From assembly GCF_023701945.1 (NCBI RefSeq), contig NZ_JABAEF010000024.1, positions 22,738 through 86,737 on the forward strand: a stretch of 64,000 bases of DNA, given 5' to 3'. Every line of letters begins with the position of its first letter. Positions within the stretch are counted from its first letter, which is position 1. Position numbers and translations under genes: made by a program. Under the pieces are notes generated by a model. That model saw nothing but the letters and a program-made list of their open reading frames with translations, was not told the DNA's origin and ran no database searches. The DNA is from Rhizobium sp. CG5. Lineage in GTDB: Bacteria > Pseudomonadota > Alphaproteobacteria > Rhizobiales > Rhizobiaceae. Shown in pieces: positions 45,920-54,086 of the stretch.

Positions 45920-47090
45920 CGGCTTTGTCCTTCTTCTCGGCTGAACGGACATCGACCCTTTGGGCCGTTTCGGTCATGACGAGATCGTCGCGATGGATCA
46001 TGGCGGCGCGGCCGGCATAACCCAGAATGGCTTCGATCTCTGCGGATTTGCGCCCGGTAATCTGGCGTGCCTCATCGGCATCGTAACCGGCAAGGCCTCG
46101 GGCGATTTCCCGTCCCTCGACGCCGATCACCGCCACGGTATCGCCACGGCCGAACTGGCCGGCAACCAGACGCACGCCGGCCGGCAGCAGGCTCTTGCCC
46201 GAGCGCAGCGCTGCCTGCGCGCCGGCATCGACATGCACTTCGCCGGCCGGCTGCAATTGCCCGGCGATCCAGGTCTTGCGCGCCGTCACCGGCGTTCCGG
46301 ACGGCGCAAACCACGACGAGCGGGCGCCGGTCTCGATGGCCTTGAGCGGATGGTCCGTCTTGCCCGAGGCGATGATCATGGCGCAGCCGGCGCTGGTGGC
46401 AATCTTGCCGGCGTCGATCTTGGTGCGCATGCCACCGCGCGACAATTCCGATGCCGCGCCGCCCGCCATCGCCTCGATCTCCGGCGTGATGGCGGCAATC
46501 GTCTCCAGGAAACGGGCCTCGGGATCGAGATGCGGCGGCGCCGTGTAAAGCCCGTCGATGTCGGACAGCAGCACCAGCAGGTCCGCGCCGGTCATGGTGG
46601 CGACCCGCGCCGCCAGCCGGTCATTGTCGCCATAGCGGATTTCCGTGGTGGCGACCGTGTCGTTCTCGTTGATGATCGGCACGGCGCCGAGCTTCAGCAA
46701 CTGGTTGATCGTCGCCCGGCCATTGAGATAGCGGCGCCGCTCCTCGGTATCGCCGAGCGTCAGCAGAATCTGCCCGGCCACGATCGCCGAATGCGACAGG
46801 CTTTCCGACCAGGCGCGCGCCAGCGCGATCTGGCCGACGGCCGCCGCTGCCTGGCTTTCTTCCAGTTTCAGGGCCCCGGCCGGCACTTTGAGCACCGAGC
46901 GGCCCAGTGCGATCGCCCCGGAGGACACCACCAGCACATCGACGCCACTCGCCTTCAAGGCCGCAATATCGGCGCACATCGCATCGAGCCAGGCCGTCTT
47001 CAGGCCCGTCGCCCGATCGACCAGCAGGGCCGAACCGATCTTGATGACAATCCGCCGATAACTGGCGAGCGATTTGCGGCCGGTCTTCAT
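45912..47090 (-). CDS. proB: Glutamate 5-kinase ProB with PUA domain
   Basis: ProB phosphorylates glutamate, the first and feedback-controlled step of proline synthesis. The 392-residue protein has the amino-acid kinase domain (RIVIKIGSALLVD, VLVVSSGAIALGRSVLKVP, IINENDTVATTEIRYGDND, and GGMRTKIDAGKIATSAG). A C-terminal PUA domain is also present (about residues 290-375, LPAGVRLVAGQFGRGDTV). The start at MKTGRKSLAS follows the obgE stop by one base. It overlaps proA. Confidence 0.96.
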   Translation of the reverse strand: MKTGRKSLASYRRIVIKIGSALLVDRATGLKTAWLDAMCADIAALKASGVDVLVVSSGAIALGRSVLKVPAGALKLEESQAAAAVGQIALARAWSESLSHSAIVAGQILLTLGDTEERRRYLNGRATINQLLKLGAVPIINENDTVATTEIRYGDNDRLAARVATMTGADLLVLLSDIDGLYTAPPHLDPEARFLETIAAITPEIEAMAGGAASELSRGGMRTKIDAGKIATSAGCAMIIASGKTDHPLKAIETGARSSWFAPSGTPVTARKTWIAGQLQPAGEVHVDAGAQAALRSGKSLLPAGVRLVAGQFGRGDTVAVIGVEGREIARGLAGYDADEARQITGRKSAEIEAILGYAGRAAMIHRDDLVMTETAQRVDVRSAEKKDKADA

Positions 47091-47091
47091 G

Positions 47092-48159
47092 TCACTCGTC
47101 GTCGCCCAGATCCGGAGCCGGATCATGCCTTTGCTTGCTGCGATCGGGAAGCGCCGATTCGCGTCCCGCACCTGCCATGACGATCACGTCGCGCAGGGCC
47201 CGCAGCGCATCCGTCATGCCCGCACCGGTGATCGCCGACAGCAGCATGGGCGTCTGGCCGCAGGCCTTTTCAAGCTCCTTGGCCTTCTTCTTCAGTTCCT
47301 TTTCGTCCAGCACGTCGATCTGCGACAGGGCGACGATTTCCGGCTTGCCGAGCAGATCGCCGCCATAGGCCTCCAGCTCGGTCTTCACCGTCTTGTAGGC
47401 CTTGCCGACCTTTTCTTCCTGGGCCGAAACCAGATGCAGCAGCACGCGGGTGCGCTCGACATGGCCGAGGAACCGGTCGCCGATGCCGACACCCTCATGG
47501 GCGCCTTCGATCAGGCCCGGAATATCGGCGAGGATGAATTCGCGCCCGTCGATCGTTGCAACCCCGAGATTGGGATGCAGCGTCGTGAACGGGTAATTGG
47601 CGATCTTCGGCCGCGCCCGGGTCACCGCAGCCAGGAAGGTCGACTTACCGGCATTCGGCAGGCCGACGAGGCCGGCATCGGCAATCAGCTTCAGCCGCAG
47701 CCAGATGGTCTTTTCCTCGCCCTCCTGGCCGGGATTGGCCCAGTTCGGCGCCTGGTTGGTCGACGACTTGAAATGGGTATTGCCGAAACCGCCATTGCCG
47801 CCGGCGGCCAGCCGGAAGCGCTGCCCTTCCTGCGTCAGATCGATGATCAGGGTTTCCTTGTCCTCTTCCAGCACCTGGGTGCCGACCGGCACTTTCAGCG
47901 TCACATCGGCGCCATTGGCGCCGGTACGGTTGCGCCCCATGCCATGGGTGCCGATGGTCGCCTTGAAATGCTGCTGGAAGCGAAAATCGATCAGCGTGTT
48001 CAGCCCGTTGACCGCCTCGATCCACACATCGCCGCCGCGCCCGCCATCGCCGCCGTCCGGCCCGCCGAACTCGATGAACTTCTCGCGCCGGAACGAAACG
48101 GCGCCCGCGCCGCCGTCACCAGACCGGATGTAGACCTTTGTCTCGTCGAGAAATTTCAT
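47092..48159 (-). CDS. obgE: GTPase Obg (CgtA)
   Basis: Obg is an essential GTPase in late 50S assembly and stress control. The 355-residue protein has the glycine-rich Obg fold (residues 1-158; MKFLDETKVYIRSGDGGAGA and GGPDGGDGGRGGDVW). The G domain has GLPNAGKST, switch I NYPFTTLHPN, DIPGLIEGAHEGVGIG, and a G4-like SQIDVLD, where Ser-Gln replaces the usual Asn-Lys. The C-terminus is short and polar without an OCT domain. The SQID G4 motif is usual in alphaproteobacterial ObgE. First gene of the leftward obgE-proB-proA-nadD series. Confidence 0.95.
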   Translation of the reverse strand: MKFLDETKVYIRSGDGGAGAVSFRREKFIEFGGPDGGDGGRGGDVWIEAVNGLNTLIDFRFQQHFKATIGTHGMGRNRTGANGADVTLKVPVGTQVLEEDKETLIIDLTQEGQRFRLAAGGNGGFGNTHFKSSTNQAPNWANPGQEGEEKTIWLRLKLIADAGLVGLPNAGKSTFLAAVTRARPKIANYPFTTLHPNLGVATIDGREFILADIPGLIEGAHEGVGIGDRFLGHVERTRVLLHLVSAQEEKVGKAYKTVKTELEAYGGDLLGKPEIVALSQIDVLDEKELKKKAKELEKACGQTPMLLSAITGAGMTDALRALRDVIVMAGAGRESALPDRSKQRHDPAPDLGDDE

Positions 48160-48243
48160 TTTATTGCCGTTCGTTGCGTGTCAGGGTGGGCGCTCGATTG
48201 CCATCTTCGATATAGCCGGTTGCAGCAGAGGTCAAAGATTATC

Positions 48244-49104
48244 ATGAAGTTCGCGAGCTATAACATACAGTTTGGGTTCGGTCTTGATGGGAAATATGAC
48301 CTCGCCCGCATCGCTGCAAGCCTGCAAGGTGCCGATGTGATTGCCCTTCAGGAGGTGACCCGAGGCTTCCACAGGAACGGTCATGCCGACCTTCCGGTCC
48401 TCCTCGCCGACCTCTTCCCGGACTATTATTGGGTCTACGGTCCGGCCTGCGACCTGCATCTCGACAGTACCGTGGTCGACGGCCGCCGCATCGACCGGCG
48501 CTTCCAGTTCGGCAACATGGTGCTGTCGCGCTGGCCGATCCTGGCCAATCGCCTGCTCCTTCTGCCGCGCAGCCGCACCATCGACAAGCTCAACCTGCAG
48601 CGCGGCGCAACCGAGGCCGTCATCACCACGCCGGACGGTCCGTTGCGCGTCTATTCCGTGCATCTCGACCATATCTCCCCCGACGAGCGCATCGCCCAGA
48701 TCCGCTATCTGAAAGACCGCGCCCTTCACTATGCATGCGAAGGCGGGGCGCTGAGCGGCGCCAGCGAATTCGGCGTGTCCGGTCCGCCGATCCCCGACGA
48801 CTTCCTGATCATGGGCGACTTCAACATGGAACCGGAATCGCCGGAATATTGCGAGATGGCCGGCCGCTTCGATGCCTATTACGGCCGGACGCTGCGGGCA
48901 AACCAGCCGGTCGACGCGCAAGGCCGCGCCGGTGGACGGGCCTCCGACAGCTATACCTGGATGAATCCGGACGATCGCAGCCGTCGCATGCATCTCGATT
49001 ATGGCTTTCTCAGTGGAAACCTGGCGCCGAAGCTCGTCGGCAGCCATGTCGATCTGGCGGCAGAAGGCTCCGACCATTTCCCGCTCTGGGTGGAAATCGG
49101 CTGA
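48244..49104 (+). CDS. Endonuclease/exonuclease/phosphatase family protein
   Basis: A 286-residue protein of the EEP (DNase I-like) superfamily. It has SYNIQFGFGLDGKYDLARI at the start, DVIALQEVTRGF with the metal-binding Glu, VYSVHLDHISPDERIAQI, and LIMGDFNMEPESPEYC, the active-site Asp/Asn pair. It ends with EGSDHFPLWVEIG, containing the catalytic His. Cytoplasmic, with no signal peptide. The substrate (nucleic acid, lipid or phosphoester) cannot be told. The reading frame is open far upstream, but coding starts at ATG 48244 because the upstream region is obgE on the other strand. Confidence 0.9.
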   Translation: MKFASYNIQFGFGLDGKYDLARIAASLQGADVIALQEVTRGFHRNGHADLPVLLADLFPDYYWVYGPACDLHLDSTVVDGRRIDRRFQFGNMVLSRWPILANRLLLLPRSRTIDKLNLQRGATEAVITTPDGPLRVYSVHLDHISPDERIAQIRYLKDRALHYACEGGALSGASEFGVSGPPIPDDFLIMGDFNMEPESPEYCEMAGRFDAYYGRTLRANQPVDAQGRAGGRASDSYTWMNPDDRSRRMHLDYGFLSGNLAPKLVGSHVDLAAEGSDHFPLWVEIG

Positions 49105-49137
49105 TGGCCGGGCCGCTTTGCCGCCCGGCCATCCTGT

Positions 49138-49713
49138 CTAAAGGCGTGCCGCCGGCCGGAATCCGGCCTGCGTCAACTCGGTCTCGATATGCGGCGCCAC
49201 GGCGTTGCGCGCCAGCGAATAGAGATCGCCGCAGCCCCTGACCGAAAAGCCGAGCTTTTCCTGAATGCGCAGCGAGGCCGTATTGTCCGCAAACGCGCCG
49301 GAATAAAGCGTCACATCCGGCATGCGCCGGAAGAAGCGCTCGATCGCCGCAGACGAAGCCTCGCTCATCAGCCCCTTGCCCCAGTAATAGCGGTTCAGCC
49401 AATAGCCGAGATGCCAGAGGCCGTGGCGCAGCTCCAGGCCGACGACGCCGATATGCACGTCGTCCCCGGCGGTAATCGCCAGGGCCCAGTCCGGTGTCAG
49501 CCCTGAGCGCACCCGGCTCAGCCAGTCCGCAGCATCCTGCCGATCATAGGGAGCCGGCACGCGCGACAGCATGCGCGCCACCTGAAAATCGGCAAGCGAC
49601 TGGGCAATGGCATCCCCATCGCCGGGACGGTGCGGCCGAAGCATCAGCCGCGCCGTCTGGATTTCAGGGCAGGGTCCGGGCGCGCGGACCGAAGGTCTGT
49701 CCAGCAGATCCAT
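49138..49713 (-). CDS. GNAT family N-acetyltransferase (first of two)
   Basis: A 191-residue acetyl-CoA-dependent acetyltransferase of the RimJ/RimL-like type. It contains ETARLMLRP-like EIQTARLMLRPHRPGD, WALAITAGDDVHIGVVGL, GYWLNRYYWGKGLMSEASSA (acetyl-CoA-binding loop), and NTASLRIQEKLGFSVRG. Substrate unknown. The ATG overlaps the stop of the neighbouring acetyltransferase gene by one base. Together they form a pair of tandem GNAT genes, which may be an old duplication, in series after rplU-rpmA. Confidence 0.88.
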   Translation of the reverse strand: MDLLDRPSVRAPGPCPEIQTARLMLRPHRPGDGDAIAQSLADFQVARMLSRVPAPYDRQDAADWLSRVRSGLTPDWALAITAGDDVHIGVVGLELRHGLWHLGYWLNRYYWGKGLMSEASSAAIERFFRRMPDVTLYSGAFADNTASLRIQEKLGFSVRGCGDLYSLARNAVAPHIETELTQAGFRPAARL

Positions 49714-50345
49714 CACCGCATCTCCCCCCAGCTCTTCAGCGACATCCAGGTCTTGCGGTCCAGCCGGTACCATTCGACCGGCACCATGCCGCCCATGGCG
49801 AGGTTGCCGACCATGCCGGAGCCCTGGAACTGGAAGCCGCATTTCTGGATGACCCGCCGTGACGCGATATTGGTGACGCGGCAGCGCGCATCGATATGGT
49901 CGATGTCGCGGGTGCGAAACGCCATGTCGATCAGCGCATGAGCGGCCTCCGTGCCATAACCCTTGTTCCAATAGGGCTCGCCCAGCCAATAACCGAGCTC
50001 CAGGGCCTCGTCATGCTGATGGGGCTCCAGCGCGCAGCAACCGAGGAATTCGCCGTTTTCCGCTTTGGTAATGGCGTAGACGCATTTGCCGATCTCGCCA
50101 ATATTGGTACGTCGCACGAAATCGGCGGCGTCCGTTGCCGTGTAGGGATGCGGCATGCGAGACACCATCGTGGCGATGGCGGCGTTATTGGCGAGATGGG
50201 CAAGGGCGTCGATGTCTTCTGCGTGGGGGGCGCGCAGGACGAGCCTTTGCGACAGTAAGACGGGGCAATCGCTTCTTAACCGATCCGGCCTCAGCCGATC
50301 TTCGGGCGACCGCAATTGGTCTACCCGTAACAATTCGCTTTGCAT
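49713..50345 (-). CDS. GNAT family N-acetyltransferase (second of two)
   Basis: A 210-residue RimJ/RimL-like acetyltransferase. Motifs are LSQRLVLRAPHAEDIDA, VYAITKAENGEFLGCCALEP, LGYWLGEPYWNKGYGTEAAH (acetyl-CoA loop), and NIASRRVIQKCGFQFQG. The first 30 residues are polar and variable. Translation is coupled to the next GNAT gene. A rho-independent terminator stands between it and rpmA, so it probably has its own promoter or depends on read-through. Confidence 0.88.
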   Translation of the reverse strand: MQSELLRVDQLRSPEDRLRPDRLRSDCPVLLSQRLVLRAPHAEDIDALAHLANNAAIATMVSRMPHPYTATDAADFVRRTNIGEIGKCVYAITKAENGEFLGCCALEPHQHDEALELGYWLGEPYWNKGYGTEAAHALIDMAFRTRDIDHIDARCRVTNIASRRVIQKCGFQFQGSGMVGNLAMGGMVPVEWYRLDRKTWMSLKSWGEMR

Positions 50346-50377
50346 GGTACAGTCTCCTTCGTTGGAAAAAAGGCATG

Positions 50378-50413
50378 AAAAAAGGGAGATGGGTGGTGCC
50401 CCATCTCCCCTTT
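50378..50413 (-). terminator. Terminator of rplU-rpmA
   Basis: On the minus strand a 10-bp perfect stem (GGGAGATGGG paired with CCCATCTCCC) has a 6-base loop and is followed by TTTTTT. It is placed after the rpmA stop codon and just before the acetyltransferase pair. Confidence 0.9.
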
Positions 50414-50481
50414 TGTCTAGACTGAACCTGGTACGGTCAGCCGGGTCGATGAGACACCGGCTGCATTGTACGCTACCGGTT

Positions 50482-50754
50482 TTATTCTGCTGCTTCCGCC
50501 GCTTTCGGCATCACGGACACGTAGACGCGGCCATTGGCCTTGGTACGGTAGGCGACATTACCTTCGATCAGTGCAAAGACGGTATGGTCCTTGCCGAGAC
50601 CGACATTGCTGCCCGGATGCCACTGCGTGCCGCGCTGACGCACGATAATGTTGCCCGGAACGACGACTTCGCCGCCGAACTTCTTCACGCCAAGGCGCTT
50701 GGAATTCGAATCGCGACCGTTGCGCGACGAACCGCCAGCTTTTTTGTGTGCCAT
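50482..50754 (-). CDS. rpmA: 50S ribosomal protein L27
   Basis: A 90-residue protein next to the peptidyl-transferase centre. It begins MAHKKAGGSSRNGRDSNSKR, the invariant L27 N-terminus, with GVKKFGGEVVVPGNIIVRQR and TQWHPGSNVGLGKDHTVFAL. No N-terminal cleavage extension exists. Directly downstream of rplU (37 bases), as in nearly all bacteria. Confidence 0.97.
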   Translation of the reverse strand: MAHKKAGGSSRNGRDSNSKRLGVKKFGGEVVVPGNIIVRQRGTQWHPGSNVGLGKDHTVFALIEGNVAYRTKANGRVYVSVMPKAAEAAE

Positions 50755-50791
50755 GGGAGTTCTCCTTTAAACTTGGTTTCGCGTTGGGCCG

Positions 50792-51106
50792 TTAAGCGGC
50801 GACAATGTCCGTGATACGGACGACGGTGTGATGCTGACGATGGCCGCGCGAACGCTTGGAGTTCTGGCGACGGCGCTTCTTGAAAGCAATGACCTTCTTG
50901 CCGCGGTTCTGCTCAACGACTTCCGCCTTGACCAGGGCGCCTGCCACGAAGGGCGCGCCGATGGTTGCATCGGCACCGACGCCGACCATCAGGATCTCGT
51001 TGAATTCGATGATATCACCAGCAACGGCTTCCAGCTTTTCGATGGTGAGCACGTCATTGGCAGCAACGCGGTACTGTTTACCGCCGGTCTTGATGACTGC
51101 GAACAT
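50792..51106 (-). CDS. rplU: 50S ribosomal protein L21
   Basis: A 104-residue structural protein of the large subunit: MFAVIKTGGKQYRVAANDVL, ending with FKKRRRQNSKRSRGHRQHHT and VVRITDI. Expressed with rpmA from a consensus-like promoter at 51290-51318 with a leader of about 175 bases. Confidence 0.97.
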   Translation of the reverse strand: MFAVIKTGGKQYRVAANDVLTIEKLEAVAGDIIEFNEILMVGVGADATIGAPFVAGALVKAEVVEQNRGKKVIAFKKRRRQNSKRSRGHRQHHTVVRITDIVAA

Positions 51107-51289
51107 TGGTTATCCTTTCATGTTCGTTCCAGCTCTGTCCGGTGAAATCCGAACGGCTGTCTTTTTATCAGTCGGAGTTGAGCGGACTTTTTTCCGACAG
51201 CGACAGGCTGTCTTCATCGGTCCGCCGGTGAGCCCTGCGCCAAGCGCCAGGAAAACAAGGCACAGTGAGCCCATGCCTAATTCACCGCT

Positions 51290-51318
51290 CGCATACGTGA
51301 GGCGCAAAAACCTGTCAA
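51290..51318 (-). promoter_or_regulatory. Sigma70-type promoter of rplU-rpmA
   Basis: On the minus strand TTGACA (51318-51313), a 17-base spacer and TATGCG (51295-51290). Perfect -35 and good -10. The leader to rplU is about 175 bases long; I see no clear riboswitch in it. Confidence 0.7.
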
Positions 51319-51350
51319 GATGAAAGCACGAGATAGTTCGATATTCGCCC

Positions 51351-51379
51351 TTGCAAGCCCGACATTTGCCCGCTATGTA
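51351..51379 (+). promoter_or_regulatory. Sigma70-type promoter of tRNA-Ser
   Basis: TTGCAA (51351-51356), a 17-base spacer and TATGTA (51374-51379), about 36 bases before the tRNA. Together with the rplU promoter it forms a back-to-back pair. Confidence 0.6.
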
Positions 51380-51414
51380 ACGCCCGCGCCGACCAAGCGC
51401 CGACCAGAACGACC

Positions 51415-51504
<90 letters not shown>

Positions 51505-51619
51505 TTATTCTGTGAAAATTGAATAGGTTCAGGACTTGATTGCCGTCGCGGAGCTTGGCGTATTGTGCGCTTTACCGTGCAGGCGACTTCGAAAGGCCAC
51601 GCTTGAGGCGTAGCAGCAC

Positions 51620-51838
51620 TCAAATCATCGAGAAATGCCTCAGCGCTTCTTTGATCGCCTCTTCTCTCTTCTGAGGACATGGATATTTCCTGTTATTCGG
51701 ATCAAGTCGATTGAAGGCGATGCGACTCGTTTTTCCATCTCGCGCTTTCATGTCGGCGGTCCAGCAGCTCTTGGGCACGAAATTGTGCCGCTCTTTGACC
51801 CATGCTTGGATTTTTTTGTAAGTCGCCACTCGTGTCAT
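51620..51838 (-). CDS. Small conserved hypothetical protein in the GIY-YIG cassette
   Basis: A 72-residue basic protein with YKKIQAWVKERHNFVPKSCW, NRLDPNNRKYPCPQKREEAI and a terminal ALRHFSMI. I recognise this as a pattern found in many small proteins near restriction or mobile genes, often with WVKEKYGFVPKTCWIA and CPPEKRAAI. Its function is unknown. The ATG follows the stop codon of the GIY-YIG gene by one base (TGAGATG), so the two are translationally coupled. Base composition is lower in GC than the neighbourhood. Confidence 0.75.
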   Translation of the reverse strand: MTRVATYKKIQAWVKERHNFVPKSCWTADMKARDGKTSRIAFNRLDPNNRKYPCPQKREEAIKEALRHFSMI

Positions 51839-51839
51839 C

Positions 51840-52616
51840 TCAACAATTCCAGAAACGGATCGGGTTCTGAATATGTTTCAAATCCGGGTTGGTGACACGC
51901 TTCCCACGCTCTCCCACGTATAGATCCCATATTTCCTTCTCGGCTTGCTTGCCGACGAAGCCGATGCGATGGCTCTCTGAACCATCGGCATAAGAGATTG
52001 TCGGAAAATTCTTCTGCGTGGCCTGCATCCATTTTTCTGGCTGGAATGCGCCAACAACGATACCTCTAACGACCGCCAGCACATATTCTGCCTTCTCCGC
52101 ACGCGCCTTTGAAATCCTCCAGCAGTAGCGAACGAGGTTGTAAATGGCTTCCCGATCAGATCGATCTTCAAGTTTGTTGATGTTGATAAGGATAAGGCGA
52201 TGCGCTGGTTCTGAAGGGAGTTCCGGTAGCGCATACTTATCGATCAGTTCCAAATGGTTCATTGGTCCACGATCGCTACTTGCGTGTCCGCCTTGGATGT
52301 TGGTCAGGCCAGGATAAGCATCGATCAAAGCGGCTTCGACCTCAAAGACGGCGTCATCTGGTATTTCGTGCCGATGAATTACATGCAATACATCCAAGCC
52401 TGCATTTTTGATCGCACGAATGCGATCAAGCTTTGCGCCAAGCTGCTGGGAGGCATCATCAAGGATCGTCGGTGATCCTGCTGCATGGTCGAAAACGCGG
52501 TTGTTTCGCCCCTTGCCAACGTAAAAGGTTTCGCCGTTTCGCGGGTCAATCAAGCGATAAACGTAATTGCCAAGCTTTTCACAAACCTCGAGCGGGAAGC
52601 ACTGCATCGATGACAT
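51840..52616 (-). CDS. GIY-YIG domain protein (LEM-3-like)
   Basis: A 258-residue protein. An N-terminal GIY-YIG-like nuclease region (about residues 16-110) has NYVYRLIDPRNGETFYVGKG, with Tyr-Val-Tyr and Phe-Tyr-Val-Gly in the two signature positions. RNNRVFDHA and then VFEVEAALIDAYPGLTNIQG supply the Glu typical of the LEM-3-like subgroup. The C-terminal half (about 130-258) contains LILININKLEDRSDREAIYN and WRISKARAEKAEYVLAVVRG, followed by VGAFQPEKW, which suggests a PUA-like or EVE-like nucleic-acid-binding fold. Function is unknown; defence or DNA repair is possible. GAGG lies six bases before the ATG. Confidence 0.75.
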   Translation of the reverse strand: MSSMQCFPLEVCEKLGNYVYRLIDPRNGETFYVGKGRNNRVFDHAAGSPTILDDASQQLGAKLDRIRAIKNAGLDVLHVIHRHEIPDDAVFEVEAALIDAYPGLTNIQGGHASSDRGPMNHLELIDKYALPELPSEPAHRLILININKLEDRSDREAIYNLVRYCWRISKARAEKAEYVLAVVRGIVVGAFQPEKWMQATQKNFPTISYADGSESHRIGFVGKQAEKEIWDLYVGERGKRVTNPDLKHIQNPIRFWNC

Positions 52617-52730
52617 TGAAAACCTCTTTTGATGGGCATTTTCGCATTCAAGGATGCAGTTCGCAACGATAAATTGTGCTCCGGGATAGTCCTTGGCACC
52701 CCTCCACCCATCCCCCGGAAATCCTCCGCG

Positions 52731-53246
52731 CTACTCCGCATTGACCGCCAGCCATTTCTCCAGCTCCACGATGACGCTCAGTCGGAGGCTCGAATTTCGG
52801 GCCAGCGCCAGGGTCAGCGAGCGGTCCTCGGCGAGGAAGCCCATTTCTGCCATGACATCGGCCGGGCGCAGGCCGCGCCGGATCATGATGGCCTTGATGC
52901 GCTCCACGGTGGCGGGCAGCAGGTAGCGGCCGGTGGCGATCGGCGGGGGCGGTGACGGCGGCATCGCCGCCTGGGCTCCCGGGCCCATGCCGGCCGGGGC
53001 GGCAACAAGGGCGCCGTCTGTTTCGGCAAGCCAGGACAGGAAGGCGCGGCGATCGTCGTCCGTCGCCTTTTTCCAGGAATTCTTCAGCTTCTGCAGGCGG
53101 GTGCGCTCGCCGGTCAGCCCGGCCATCTGCATGGCGCGCGGCAGCGACGGGATGCGTCCGGCCAGGAAATCGACGTAAAGGCCCGGATATTCGGCCTTCA
53201 GCCGTTCCTCGTCTTCGGCACTGTCGCGTTTCGGTTTCTTGGACAT
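52731..53246 (-). CDS. Conserved hypothetical protein
   Basis: A protein of about 171 residues that I do not recognise. The N-terminal part is charged (KKPKRDSAEDEERLKAEYPG). It is followed by RAMQMAGLTGERTRLQKLKN, a Pro-rich linker (PPSPPPPI) and a helical C-terminus (ATVERIKAIMIRRGLRPADV, MAEMGFLAEDRSLTLAL) that could be a helix-turn-helix-like fold. No membrane segment. Starts at 53246 or, eight codons earlier, at 53270. It stands between the GIY-YIG cassette and the YigZ/cupin pair on the same strand. Confidence 0.6.
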   Translation of the reverse strand: MSKKPKRDSAEDEERLKAEYPGLYVDFLAGRIPSLPRAMQMAGLTGERTRLQKLKNSWKKATDDDRRAFLSWLAETDGALVAAPAGMGPGAQAAMPPSPPPPIATGRYLLPATVERIKAIMIRRGLRPADVMAEMGFLAEDRSLTLALARNSSLRLSVIVELEKWLAVNAE

Positions 53247-53453
53247 TTGATCATCCGGGACTGGTTTCATCCGTCGGCTCGAACCTGCCGCCCGATCGCG
53301 GTATAGATTTTTGGGCAGCGGCCGGAAGCACAACGAAGGAGATAGGGCGCCTGGCGAAAAGCGGAACACTCGCGGCCCGCTTTAACGCAGGCGCCCCGAC
53401 GAGGCGAGGAAAAAAGCAGGGGCCGCTGGCCAAACCTGTGCCGGCACCAGCCG

Positions 53454-54086
53454 TCACGGTGATGGCGCCGGCGATAGACTGGTCGCCTCGTCCTCTCCAA
53501 GGATCACCACCCGTCCGGCGGTGAGGTCGACCACCATGGCCAGAATGGCCGCCAAATCGGCCTGCGGCAGGGCCAGCGTCAGTTCGACCCCCTCGCTGAC
53601 GAAGGCTTCGTGATCGATCCGCACATCGGCGCAGCCAAGCAGGCGCGACTTCACCAGGCTGAAATCGGAAAACGGGCAGCGGATGACCGATTTGAGCCGC
53701 AGAACGATCGGCTGCTTGTCGGCAACCCTGAGGCAGGTCGCGGCGGTGCCGCCATAGGCCCGCATCAGGCCGCCGCTGCCCAGCAGAATGCCGCCGAACC
53801 AGCGGGTGACGACCACCGCGACGCCATCGAGCGCCTGGCCGTCGATCGCCTGCAGGATGGGTTTTCCCGCCGTGCCGCTCGGCTCGCCATCGTCGCTGAA
53901 GCGATAGGCCTGTCCGACGCGCCAGGCCCAGCAATTGTGGTTGGCACCGGTATCCGCATAGGCCGCGATGAAATCCCGCACCGCCTGTTCGCTGTCCACC
54001 GGTCCGGCCAAGGCCCGAAACCGGCTTTTCTTGATCTCCTGCGCAAAGGTCTCGATGCGCTGCAGGCTGTGGAGCGTGCGCGTCAA
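53454..54086 (-). CDS. YigZ/IMPACT family protein
   Basis: A 210-residue member of the UPF0029/IMPACT family. The N-terminal domain has KKSRFRALAGPVDSEQAVRD, ANHNCWAWRVG, FSDDGEPSGTAGKPILQAI, VVVTRWFGGILLGSGGLMRA and YGGTA, all diagnostic. The C-terminal DUF1949-like domain follows. Function in bacteria is uncertain; eukaryotic IMPACT affects translation control. Start is a TTG that overlaps the cupin stop codon by four bases (TTGA), so the gene is coupled to it. Confidence 0.92.
   Translation of the reverse strand: MTRTLHSLQRIETFAQEIKKSRFRALAGPVDSEQAVRDFIAAYADTGANHNCWAWRVGQAYRFSDDGEPSGTAGKPILQAIDGQALDGVAVVVTRWFGGILLGSGGLMRAYGGTAATCLRVADKQPIVLRLKSVIRCPFSDFSLVKSRLLGCADVRIDHEAFVSEGVELTLALPQADLAAILAMVVDLTAGRVVILGEDEATSLSPAPSP

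Noticed and set aside
47074..48243. Long plus-strand open frame fused to the endonuclease/phosphatase gene
   Set aside because: It is antisense to obgE; the family fold starts at ATG 48244.
51505..52730. Integrated element with attachment sites at tRNA-Ser
   Set aside because: No integrase and no visible repeat of the tRNA 3-prime end at the far side, so only a cassette of unclear origin is claimed.
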